From contig CAMFBM010000004.1 in assembly GCA_945948555.1 (NCBI GenBank), forward strand, positions 1 through 64,000: a stretch of 64,000 bases of DNA, given 5' to 3'. A program made the translations under genes and the position numbers. The DNA is from an uncultured Bacteroidales bacterium. Its GTDB lineage: Bacteria; Bacteroidota; Bacteroidia; Bacteroidales; UBA932. Below the pieces are notes generated by a model. It did not search any database. It saw only the letters and a program-made list of their open reading frames with translations, and was not told where the DNA came from. This document shows, in pieces, positions 33,886 through 42,633 of the stretch. The stretch's first letter is position 1. Every line of letters starts with the position of its first letter.

Positions 33886-36013
33886 AAGGATGTTTGCTGC
33901 TGCGTTGGCAGGTCTTATGACTTTTGTCCTCGTGGCAAAGGAAAATTTGAAGATTGACCGGCAATCAGGAGAAATTGTCCCCATAGGAGGATGCTCACTC
34001 GAGGTCAAGGATGGAGGAGTTTTCAGAATAGTGTCCGGGCAATGGAAAGCCGGATTCACTATCAAGGGTAATTTTGACCTGAGGGACTACAAGACCATCA
34101 GATTCAGGGTTACGAACAAAAGTGATGTGACTGCACTGTATCTCTGCTGCGACTTCTACGATTCAAGGAAAAAAGGAGAGTTCAAAAACAGGGTCAACAA
34201 GGCTGTTCCGGGAGTCTATGAGGCTGTCGGAGACATACCTTGCAAAAGCTCAGTCTGCGTGGAATTCCCCCTTAACCCCGATATGCCGCATCCTGAAGTG
34301 AACAAGGCTTTCAGGCTGATGGACGGGACACCATATTCCTCGGAGCTCGGTGTTTTCTCGTACGACTGCAATCTTGCAGACATTCACTCAATCAGTCTGG
34401 CCGGAGTGTGCCTGCTCCCGGGAGTCGAATTTGAGATTTCGGACATTGAATTCGTCCGCGGCCTCAGAAAGGTTCCGGAAGTGATGAAAAGGGATTCCGC
34501 CGGATTTTTCCCTTTTGTTGACCGCTATGGACAATACAAATACAGGGAGTGGCCCGACAAGGTACATTCAGACAAGGATTTGAAAACGGCGATGAAGAAG
34601 GAAGCCGCAGAACTGGCAGAACATCCCGGTCCGGATGACTGGGACGTGTACGGGGGATGGAAAACCGGCCCTTCATTTGAAGCTACGGGGCACTTTTATG
34701 TCAGGAAAGTTGACGGTAAATGGTGGATGATTGATCCTGAGGGACATCTGTTCTGGTCCCACGGAGTAGTGAGGGTTACAACATCCTGCTGTGTCACACC
34801 TCTTGACAACCGTAAATTCTATTTCTCGGACCTTCCACGCGACACTGCTGACATATTCTGGCAGTTCTATAAGACCAGGGATCCCCTGTTGTATCCATAC
34901 TACAAGGCAAGGGGAATAAAGGAAACATACGACTATTCTTCGGCAAATGCCTACCGTAAATACGGGCAGGGCTATAAGGAAGCCTTTGCAGATATTGCAC
35001 ACCGCAGGCTGAGAAGTTGGGGGATGAACACGTTGGCAAATTCATCAGATCCTGAAATATGTGCGATGGATCGGACTGTGTACAATGAGAGGGTGGACCT
35101 GGCCGCCCCGCTTGCAGACTACCCTGACTGGCCGATACTTGAAGGGTCTAAAGGCTGGTGGCCATTCCTGGATCCGTTTGACAGCCGTTTCCGCCTTTGT
35201 GTCCGCGCTCACCTGGAAGCAAAGAAATCCCAGTTGGAAGATCCTTGGTGCCAGGGTTTTTACGTTGATAACGAAATAAACTGGGGACAGCAGTCACACC
35301 TGGCATCCCTGGCAATGAAAGCCTCCCCGAAACAAGCTGCAAAGGCGGTGCTGGTCGATGAATTGGTCAGGAGATACGGGCATATAGACAAACTGAACAA
35401 GGCTTGGGGTACAGGGTTCACAAGTTGGAAAGCTCTTCTTGAAAACAGGAAGAAACTTCCTGCAGGTGCCGAAAAAGATATGGCGGAACTGTCACTTCTG
35501 ATTGTCAGAGAATATTTCCAAAACGTAAGAGATGTGTTCAAACAGGTTGCACCGATGAAACTGTATATGGGCTGCCGTTTTGCCGGTGCTCCGGAGTATG
35601 TGGTCAGGATTGCCTCCGAATATGTTGATGTGATGAGCTATAACGACTACACTTTCACCCGGGCTGCATTTTCACTGCCCCAGGGCATAGATCTTCCTGT
35701 CATCTACGGAGAATTTCATTTCGGAGCTCTTGACAGAGGTCTGTTCCACACCGGTCAGGTCGCAACCTTCAATCAGGGGAACAGGGCGCGCGCCTACAAG
35801 GACTTCGTCCTTTCCTGCCTGAACAATCCTCAGATTATAGGAACCAACTGGCATCAGTTTTCAGACCAGCCGTGCACCGGGAGATTTGACGGAGAAGATT
35901 TTCAGGTCGGGCTTACGGACTGTTGCGACAATCCATATCCGGAGACCATAGAGGCTGTAAGGGAAATAGGTTACAATATGTACGAAACCAGATATTACGG
36001 AACAGGAAGATGA
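33875..36013 (+). CDS. GH50-like (beta-agarase-related) glycoside hydrolase
   Basis: This is a 712-residue secreted enzyme. The start at 33875 overlaps the previous stop and gives a signal-like MRNKRMFAAALAGLMTFVLV; 33890 is an alternative. An N-terminal beta-sandwich of about 200 residues precedes a TIM barrel (FYVRKVDGKWWMIDPEGHLF, then RRLRSWGMNTLANSSDPEI). The likely acid/base is Glu467 in VDNEINWG and the nucleophile Glu613 in YGEFHFGALDRGLFHTG, the latter a segment I associate with GH50-type agarases and relatives. The substrate is probably a beta-galactosidic linkage, but clan GH-A cousins cannot be ruled out. Confidence 0.65.
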   Translation: MRNKRMFAAALAGLMTFVLVAKENLKIDRQSGEIVPIGGCSLEVKDGGVFRIVSGQWKAGFTIKGNFDLRDYKTIRFRVTNKSDVTALYLCCDFYDSRKKGEFKNRVNKAVPGVYEAVGDIPCKSSVCVEFPLNPDMPHPEVNKAFRLMDGTPYSSELGVFSYDCNLADIHSISLAGVCLLPGVEFEISDIEFVRGLRKVPEVMKRDSAGFFPFVDRYGQYKYREWPDKVHSDKDLKTAMKKEAAELAEHPGPDDWDVYGGWKTGPSFEATGHFYVRKVDGKWWMIDPEGHLFWSHGVVRVTTSCCVTPLDNRKFYFSDLPRDTADIFWQFYKTRDPLLYPYYKARGIKETYDYSSANAYRKYGQGYKEAFADIAHRRLRSWGMNTLANSSDPEICAMDRTVYNERVDLAAPLADYPDWPILEGSKGWWPFLDPFDSRFRLCVRAHLEAKKSQLEDPWCQGFYVDNEINWGQQSHLASLAMKASPKQAAKAVLVDELVRRYGHIDKLNKAWGTGFTSWKALLENRKKLPAGAEKDMAELSLLIVREYFQNVRDVFKQVAPMKLYMGCRFAGAPEYVVRIASEYVDVMSYNDYTFTRAAFSLPQGIDLPVIYGEFHFGALDRGLFHTGQVATFNQGNRARAYKDFVLSCLNNPQIIGTNWHQFSDQPCTGRFDGEDFQVGLTDCCDNPYPETIEAVREIGYNMYETRYYGTGR

Positions 36014-37539
36014 AGAAGAGCATTTACCATACTTTAATCTCAATTTTGTCAGTTATGACAATTTGTGCCTGCGGAAGGCCGGAGAATACGGATGTCATGC
36101 CAGCCCCGGACCCGGAAATCCCGCAGGAGCCTGAAATTCCTGAGGAACCGGCTCCGGTGGAAACCAATCTTGACTTCCCATATGTCATTTCAGACGGGAT
36201 GGTACTCCAGCAGAAGAGTTCCGTGAACATTTTCGGTACACACGACCCGGGGGTGAAGATACAGGTCAGCACTTCCTGGTCTAATGACGTATATGACTGT
36301 GTAACGGACGATTCCGGGCACTGGATTGTTGCCGTCAAGACCGGGGATGCATCCAACGACCCTCAGAAAATCACTGTTATGGACAATCTTGGGGGCAGGA
36401 AGGAAATATCAGATGTATTGATTGGTGAGGTTTGGCTATGTGGAGGTCAGTCGAATATGGAACATCCTATGAAGGGATTCGGTTTCGGCACTGATAACGC
36501 TGAACCCGTTGCCGGCTATTCCTCTCTTATCGAAGATTCCGAATACCCATCTCTGAGATATTTCAGAGTTCCCAAAAACATTTCTAAAGTGCCTCTGCAC
36601 AACTCATTGGAAGCTGTATGGCGCAAAGCGACACGGAAAGACACTCCAAACTGGTCGGCCATAGGCTTTTTGTTCGGGCGGGAACTGCACAGGAAACTTG
36701 GCATTCCAGTAGGAATCATCTGCAATGCCTACGGAGGGACAAGAATAGAAGGCTGGATGCCGGAATCTCTGGTAGAAACACTTAATTCGTCGACCATACT
36801 TGGTCCTGACAAACTTACAGGAGGAGAGGACAGTCCGAGTGCTCCATCTAACAGTTACAATGCTATGATGCACCCGGTAATCGGCTATGGTTTCCGCGGG
36901 ATGCTCTGGATGCAGGGAGAATCCAATTGCGACGGACTTGCGTGGGCCTATGCCGGACATTTCAGAGACTTGGTCAAAGAATGGAGAGATATCGCGGAAA
37001 GGGAATTCCCGATATATTATGTGCAGCTTGCCCCTTGGAAATCTTCCTGGGAAGACTCTCCAACCGTCCGGTACTGCCAATTCAGGGGGTGGGAGGCTCT
37101 GATTCCGAATTGCGGGATTGTCGGTGCCGCCGATGCAGGTTCTGAGAAAACCATACATTTCGCACAAAAGGAACTGGTGGCCCACAGGCTTTTCCTATGG
37201 GCTATGAGCAGGGAATACGGTGATATGTCCGTAAATCCTATGGGACCTCACTATGCCTCGCACAAGGCAGACGGGAACAAGCTGATTGTGACACTCAATA
37301 ATTCTGAGGGGCTTCACTATGCCGAAGGCATCACAAATGCTCCTTATGCGGAGATAGCAGGAGATGACGGGAAATGGAATGAGGCACAAGTGGAAATCAG
37401 AGAGGACGGCAGCCTTGTCTTTTCTTCACCGGAAGTTCCATCTCCAAAGAACGCAAGATATTGTTACAGCAACTGGCACAAGGGAACAATATACAATGGA
37501 GCGGATTTGCCATTGTTTCCATTCGCAACAAAAAGATAA
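36010..37539 (+). CDS. SASA-family carbohydrate O-acetylesterase lipoprotein
   Basis: This is a 509-residue protein whose start overlaps the previous stop by 4 nt (ATGA). The lipoprotein signal is MKKSIYHTLISILSVMTICAC, followed by a Pro/Glu-rich linker (residues ~25-50). The sialate O-acetylesterase-type fold shows FPYVISDGMVLQQKSSVNIF, GEVWLCGGQSNME with nucleophile Ser148, NAYGGTRIEGWMP, and FRGMLWMQGESNCDG. It should remove acetyl groups from the glycan before or during glycosidase attack. Despite the family name, sialic acid need not be the substrate. Confidence 0.88.
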   Translation: MKKSIYHTLISILSVMTICACGRPENTDVMPAPDPEIPQEPEIPEEPAPVETNLDFPYVISDGMVLQQKSSVNIFGTHDPGVKIQVSTSWSNDVYDCVTDDSGHWIVAVKTGDASNDPQKITVMDNLGGRKEISDVLIGEVWLCGGQSNMEHPMKGFGFGTDNAEPVAGYSSLIEDSEYPSLRYFRVPKNISKVPLHNSLEAVWRKATRKDTPNWSAIGFLFGRELHRKLGIPVGIICNAYGGTRIEGWMPESLVETLNSSTILGPDKLTGGEDSPSAPSNSYNAMMHPVIGYGFRGMLWMQGESNCDGLAWAYAGHFRDLVKEWRDIAEREFPIYYVQLAPWKSSWEDSPTVRYCQFRGWEALIPNCGIVGAADAGSEKTIHFAQKELVAHRLFLWAMSREYGDMSVNPMGPHYASHKADGNKLIVTLNNSEGLHYAEGITNAPYAEIAGDDGKWNEAQVEIREDGSLVFSSPEVPSPKNARYCYSNWHKGTIYNGADLPLFPFATKR

Positions 37540-37550
37540 AAACAAGAAAT

Positions 37551-39047
37551 ATGAAGCAGACAATCAAAGCAGGCACGGCAATATTTTTGGCAGTGCTGAT
37601 GATTTCAGGATGTTCAAAAGCCTCCAGGGAATCAATATTTTCTCAAGCCCCGGGTCAATATATCGTTGTCACGGACTACGGCATAAGAAATGACGGGACT
37701 GAAATAGGCTCCGAGTTGAATCTTCTGGTCAAGGACGCCTATGGGGCAACCCTCTACTTCCCGGCAGGGACATATAACCTTGCAGAACCTATCAGAACCC
37801 CATACAACTACAAAAAGAATGTAAACCTTGTCTTTGACAAAAATGCCCATATAACCACGTCAAGGCCTCTTGATGCGCTTTTGATGATAGGTTTTACGGA
37901 AATATCCAGCAGTGTTGACGTAGGATTAAGGGAATTTTCATACGTGGAAGGGGGACATTTTGATGCGACGAATGCAAAGAGAGGTATATGGATCAATGGA
38001 TGCAAACAGCTTGTCTCTCTCAGGGATATGTCCATATATTACTGCAGTGGCAGGCACATCGAAATCAGCCGTTACGGGGATTTGCCTGTTACCTCCACCA
38101 GTTGTGACACGAAGATAGAGAATATCAGCATTCAGGGAAAATCTTCCAATGACAACAACTATGGAATATATATAGATGCCGGATGTGCTGACTGCAAGAT
38201 TTCAGACACCTTCGTTTACGGTACCAGATGCGGTCTTTACACCAACACGGCTGGACATATAGTCAACAACTTCCATATTCTCTCCTGGAGAGTCGGCGAT
38301 GGAATCGAGGGAGACTTTTCCGGAACAGTGGGCATTGAGATTGCAAAGCAGGGATTCTTTGAATTCAACGAAGTGTATTTTGATACGGTTGAAAGGGATT
38401 TTGTGATTGACGGGGATATAGATGTGGAAATGATTGTTGACAAATGCATTACGCATTCCTACAAATCCTCTTTCGGGAAAGCATTCCTTTGCTGCGAAGG
38501 CAATGGAAAACTTCAGGCAAAGGTTACTTCCTGCATATTCAACCTTGAATCCAAACAGCAGCAATTCAGGATTTTCGATGTAGGCAACAGAAAGATCCTG
38601 AATGATTTTGACAACGGTATCACCTTCAGCGACAACATTATACGCTCTCCGGAAAAATTGTGGACATACGACCTTTCCCTGATGATGAAATTCGACAGGA
38701 AAAAATCCGAAACAGTATTCGACGCAGGCAGGGAAATCGGCTCCGAGGGAGCTGTAATAGGATTGCTTGCTCCCTCAATGTCATCAAATGAGTTGAAAAT
38801 AATGCACGGTGACGGCAATTACACTGAACTTTCCGTCGATTCACTGGGGAATGTTCAGAAAAATGTGTCAACTTCCTCAACAGTGCAACTGAATGTAGTA
38901 AAAAGAAACGGTTTCCAGATTCTGGTTATGTCTTCTTACCCTTCATCTACAGTTTTCCCGGAGGTAATTGACCTGAGGGGCAACTCCACCTTCCTGTCCA
39001 CCCCGTCGAAAGACCGCCTGTGGACATTGTCTGACTATCCGGCATAA
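37551..39047 (+). CDS. Beta-helix lipoprotein, paralogue of the fusion's first module
   Basis: This is a 498-residue protein starting at 37551 with lipoprotein signal MKQTIKAGTAIFLAVLMISGC. Residues ~35-385 match module 1 of the 18214 gene closely and in order: TDYGIRNDGTEIGSELNLLV, ATLYFPAGTYNLAEPI, SYVEGGHFDATNAKRGIWIN, then GIYIDAGCADCKISDTFVYG. The remaining ~110 residues are beta-rich and have no counterpart in the fusion. The fold resembles pectate lyase/epimerase beta-helices; catalytic residues cannot be assigned. It is the last gene of the operon, 11 nt after the esterase. Confidence 0.8.
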   Translation: MKQTIKAGTAIFLAVLMISGCSKASRESIFSQAPGQYIVVTDYGIRNDGTEIGSELNLLVKDAYGATLYFPAGTYNLAEPIRTPYNYKKNVNLVFDKNAHITTSRPLDALLMIGFTEISSSVDVGLREFSYVEGGHFDATNAKRGIWINGCKQLVSLRDMSIYYCSGRHIEISRYGDLPVTSTSCDTKIENISIQGKSSNDNNYGIYIDAGCADCKISDTFVYGTRCGLYTNTAGHIVNNFHILSWRVGDGIEGDFSGTVGIEIAKQGFFEFNEVYFDTVERDFVIDGDIDVEMIVDKCITHSYKSSFGKAFLCCEGNGKLQAKVTSCIFNLESKQQQFRIFDVGNRKILNDFDNGITFSDNIIRSPEKLWTYDLSLMMKFDRKKSETVFDAGREIGSEGAVIGLLAPSMSSNELKIMHGDGNYTELSVDSLGNVQKNVSTSSTVQLNVVKRNGFQILVMSSYPSSTVFPEVIDLRGNSTFLSTPSKDRLWTLSDYPA

Positions 39048-39078
39048 CGATGGGATAGGAAGAACAATAAGTTTTTAC

Positions 39079-39120
39079 TATCTTTGCGCCGCGTTGGAAA
39101 AAGTCCCGATGCGGCTTTTC
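39079..39120 (+). promoter_or_regulatory. purM promoter -7 box and leader hairpin
   Basis: TATCTTTG (39079-39086) marks a likely promoter; no TTG is seen at the expected upstream distance. The leader then has GCCGC (39090-39094) pairing with GCGGC (39111-39115) followed by TTTT, which could be a weak attenuator or a leftover terminator of the operon before it. Confidence 0.4.
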
Positions 39121-39157
39121 CTGTTTCTGTCCCTTTGATGGAACAAATTAAATATAT

Positions 39158-40186
39158 ATGGCAGTAAGTTACGAAAAAGCAGGTGTAAACCTGGAGGCTG
39201 GCTACGAAGTAGTCCGCAGAATCAAATCCCACGTGGCTTCCACCTCCCGTCCCGGTGTTATGGGAAATATCGGATCTTTTGGCGGGATGTTCGATCTCTC
39301 GGCTCTGAATGTCAAGGAACCTGTGCTGGTCAGCGGCACTGACGGAGTCGGAACAAAACTCAAACTCGCTTTTGCAATGGACAAGCACGACACCATCGGC
39401 ATCGATGCCGTGGCAATGTGTGTGAACGATGTGCTTGCTCAGGGGGCGGAACCTCTCATCTTTCTGGATTATGTGGCTGTGGGGCACAATGAGCCGGCAA
39501 AAATCGAGGCCATCGTCTCCGGGGTTGCCGAGGGATGCCGTCAGGCAGGATGCGCACTGGTGGGCGGTGAGACTGCGGAGATGCCGGGGATGTACAGTGA
39601 CGGCGAGTATGACATCGCGGGTTACACGACAGGTGTTGTCGAGAAGTCGCGCCTGATTGACGGGACCAAGGTGAAAGCCGGGGATGTCCTTGTCGGGATT
39701 GCTTCTTCAGGTGTCCATTCCAACGGTTTCAGCCTTGTGCGCAAGGTCTTCTCTGACAATGCTCTGGACCTTTTCAAAGTCTATCCTGAACTCGATGCCG
39801 TGAAAACCCTTGGCGAGGTCGCACTCACTCCGACACGCATCTATGTGAAACAGGTCCTGGATGTCATCCGGAACTGCGATGTGCACGGAGTTGCCCACAT
39901 CACCGGAGGCGGCTTTGACGAGAACATCCCGCGCATCCTGCGTGAAGGACAGGGAATTGAAATCGAAGAGGGCTCCTGGGAGATTCTTCCGATTTTCCGT
40001 TTCCTTGAGAAATACGGCAGGATTGCACACAGGGAGATGTTCAACATTTTCAATATGGGAATCGGAATGGTCCTCGCCCTGGATGCTTCAGAGGCTGACA
40101 AGGCAATCAAGATTCTGAAATCCCACGGTGAGAAGGCTTCTGTCATCGGCCGCGTTACCGCAACCGAAGGAGTCGTCATCAAATAG
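39158..40186 (+). CDS. purM: Phosphoribosylformylglycinamidine cyclo-ligase
   Basis: This 342-residue enzyme closes the imidazole ring in purine synthesis (FGAM to AIR, with ATP). It is an AIR synthase-type protein: [51 protein letters not shown], and [15 protein letters not shown] are all typical. Length matches the family. It is followed 36 nt later by purH, so two purine steps are paired. Confidence 0.96.
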   Translation: MAVSYEKAGVNLEAGYEVVRRIKSHVASTSRPGVMGNIGSFGGMFDLSALNVKEPVLVSGTDGVGTKLKLAFAMDKHDTIGIDAVAMCVNDVLAQGAEPLIFLDYVAVGHNEPAKIEAIVSGVAEGCRQAGCALVGGETAEMPGMYSDGEYDIAGYTTGVVEKSRLIDGTKVKAGDVLVGIASSGVHSNGFSLVRKVFSDNALDLFKVYPELDAVKTLGEVALTPTRIYVKQVLDVIRNCDVHGVAHITGGGFDENIPRILREGQGIEIEEGSWEILPIFRFLEKYGRIAHREMFNIFNMGIGMVLALDASEADKAIKILKSHGEKASVIGRVTATEGVVIK

Positions 40187-40222
40187 TCTGTACTGTCACC
40201 AAAATATTAAATATTCCGAAAA

Positions 40223-41773
40223 ATGAGAGCATTATTCAGCGTAAGCGATAAGACCGGCGTAGTAGAATTCGCCAGGGAACTTGAGTCACTCGGATGGGAA
40301 ATCATCGCCACCGGAGGCACAATGAAACTCCTGCAGGATGCGGGGCTCAAAATTATCAATATCAGTGAAATCACGGGCTTTCCGGAAATCTGCGACGGCC
40401 GTGTGAAGACCCTTCATCCGAAAGTCCACGGAGCACTTCTGGGACGCAGGGACCTCGAAAGCCACCGTGCCCAGCTCAGGGAGAACGGAATCGAGTATAT
40501 CGACCTTGTCTGCGTGAATCTCTATCCTTTCAGGGAGACTATCGCAAAGCCGGACGTGACAATGGAGGATGCCATCGAGCATATCGACATCGGAGGGCCT
40601 TCGATGTTGCGCAGCGCAGCGAAGAACTGGGCGGATGTGACAGTGGTCTGCAATCCTGCCAACTATTCTCTCATCATCGACGAAATCAGGGAGCACGGGA
40701 ACACCACCAGGGAAACCCGTCTGAAACTCTCTGCCGAGGCCTACACCCACACTGCCGAGTACGATATGATGATTGCAACCTATATGCGTGCACAGGCCGG
40801 TCTGAACGAGAAACTCTTCCTCGAATATGACCTCAGGCAGAGCCTGCGTTACGGCGAGAACCCTCACCAGAGCGCGAAATTCTACGCATCGGCACAGAAA
40901 GTTCCATATTCCCTTGCCACTGCAGAGCAACTTCACGGAAAGGAGTTGTCATACAACAACATACAGGATGCAAATGCCGCCCTGAACATTGTACGCGAGT
41001 TCAAGGAGCCTTTCTGCGTAGGCCTGAAGCATATGAACCCTTGTGGGGCTGCGACCGGGAAAGATGTGGTTGAGGCCTGGACCAAGGCTTACGAGTCTGA
41101 CAAGGTGAGCATCTTCGGAGGTATCGTTGCTGTGAACCGCGAACTCACCCGCGAGGCTGCAGAGTTGATGAAGCCGATTTTCCTTGAAATCATTATGGCT
41201 CCGTCATTCTCCGAGGGTGCGCTGGAGGTTCTCACGACAAAGAAGAATCTCCGTCTTCTCAAAGTGGATATGGAAACTGAGGCAGGGGAGCAGATGCAGT
41301 ACGTCAGCGTCAACGGCGGTCTTCTCGTCCAGAAGCAGGACATTGAGACAAAAACAGTTACCCCGGATATGTGCGTAACTGCCGCCAAACCTTCCGAGAC
41401 GCAGGTGGAGGATATGAATTTCGGATGGAGAATAGTGAAACACGTCAAGTCAAACGCAATCGTGGTTGTCGGTGACGGTCACACCTTCGGGGTAGGCGCA
41501 GGTCAGATGAACCGTGTAGGCTCTGCGCGCATTGCCCTTGAGCAGGCTAAGGAAGCCCTTGCAGCTGAGGGAAAAGACATCCTTTCGGCCGGTCTCACCC
41601 TGGCTTCCGACGGGTTCTTCCCGTTCGATGACTCAGTGGAGCTTGCTGCCCAGTACGGCATCAAGGCCATCGTCCAGCCGGGCGGAAGCGTACGCGACGA
41701 GGATTCCATCAAAAAGGCCGATGAGTGCGGCATAACGATGCTCTTCACCGGAATGCGCCACTTCAAACACTAA
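40223..41773 (+). CDS. purH: Bifunctional AICAR transformylase/IMP cyclohydrolase
   Basis: This 516-residue enzyme performs the last two steps of IMP synthesis. The N-terminal cyclohydrolase MGS-like domain (RALFSVSDKTGVVEFARELE, IATGGTMKLL, CDGRVKTLHPKVHGALLGRR) is followed by the transformylase domain (LRYGENPHQSA, GLKHMNPCGAA, SDGFFPFDDSVELAAQYGIK, GGSVRDEDSIK). It is complete and of usual length. Confidence 0.97.
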   Translation: MRALFSVSDKTGVVEFARELESLGWEIIATGGTMKLLQDAGLKIINISEITGFPEICDGRVKTLHPKVHGALLGRRDLESHRAQLRENGIEYIDLVCVNLYPFRETIAKPDVTMEDAIEHIDIGGPSMLRSAAKNWADVTVVCNPANYSLIIDEIREHGNTTRETRLKLSAEAYTHTAEYDMMIATYMRAQAGLNEKLFLEYDLRQSLRYGENPHQSAKFYASAQKVPYSLATAEQLHGKELSYNNIQDANAALNIVREFKEPFCVGLKHMNPCGAATGKDVVEAWTKAYESDKVSIFGGIVAVNRELTREAAELMKPIFLEIIMAPSFSEGALEVLTTKKNLRLLKVDMETEAGEQMQYVSVNGGLLVQKQDIETKTVTPDMCVTAAKPSETQVEDMNFGWRIVKHVKSNAIVVVGDGHTFGVGAGQMNRVGSARIALEQAKEALAAEGKDILSAGLTLASDGFFPFDDSVELAAQYGIKAIVQPGGSVRDEDSIKKADECGITMLFTGMRHFKH

Positions 41774-41784
41774 GAGGCTGAGTT

Positions 41785-42633
41785 TCATCGTGAAGGAACG
41801 ATGACCTTCAAGGCTGCAGGCCGGATGCTGATGTCCAGTGTCCGGCCTGTTTCGAACCAGTCCCCATCGAAATGGGCGACTCCGGGAGATTCCCTCTCAA
41901 TGATTATGTGCTTTCCCTTGTAGCAATGCACTCTGTGGTTTGTGTCACAATGTCCTGCCATAAGCCTTGTTGCCAAATCCGGCAGCTCAATGCTGTGGAA
42001 CATATCCAGGACAGTGACGTCAAGGATTCCGTCGTGACAACTCGCGTGTGGAGTCACCTTCGCATTGTTCCCCCACTGATTTGAATTTCCGACAGTTACA
42101 AGCACAGCCTTCTGCTCCCATTGCTTCCCGTCGATTGAAATCGAGAAAGTCTGGGGCTTGAAGCCGTGCCACAACTGCAGGGACTGTTCAATATATGTCA
42201 TCAGCCCTCTTTTCCCGGCCTCGGCGAATTTCTTGCTTACATCTGCGTCAAATCCGACTCCACACACTGAGAAAAACGCCTTCCCGTTGATGAATCCTGC
42301 ATCCAGAGGCTTTACAATGCCGTTGTTGATTGTTTCCAGGGCTTTGGAAATATGATGACTGATGCCCAGGCATCGCGCCAGCCCGTCTCCGCTGCCACAG
42401 GGAAGTATTCCGAGAATCTTGTCCGTACCGAGCAGCCCCCTTGCTACCTCATTGACAGTCCCGTCCCCACCGACCGCCACGACTATCTCCTGAGTGGCAG
42501 CCCGTGCGAGTTCCTCTGCCTGCCCGGCATATTCCGTAACCACATAACTGTGTTGCGTGCCTTCAAGCGCTGCAATTATTTTCCCCTTGCGCCCCTTGCC
42601 TGAAATGGGGTTTATGATAAAAAGTGCTTTCAT
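41785..42633 (-). CDS. Diacylglycerol/lipid kinase family protein
   Basis: This 282-residue protein belongs to the DagK/YegS family. The start MKALFIINPISGKGRKGK is followed by the nucleotide-binding motif VVAVGGDGTVNEVARGLLG and ILPCGSGDGLARCLG, then the beta-sandwich domain with FSVCGVGFDADVSKKF. It probably phosphorylates a membrane lipid such as diacylglycerol or a sphingoid base. It overlaps the upstream transferase gene by 4 nt, which suggests a shared membrane-lipid role. Confidence 0.88.
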   Translation of the reverse strand: MKALFIINPISGKGRKGKIIAALEGTQHSYVVTEYAGQAEELARAATQEIVVAVGGDGTVNEVARGLLGTDKILGILPCGSGDGLARCLGISHHISKALETINNGIVKPLDAGFINGKAFFSVCGVGFDADVSKKFAEAGKRGLMTYIEQSLQLWHGFKPQTFSISIDGKQWEQKAVLVTVGNSNQWGNNAKVTPHASCHDGILDVTVLDMFHSIELPDLATRLMAGHCDTNHRVHCYKGKHIIIERESPGVAHFDGDWFETGRTLDISIRPAALKVIVPSR

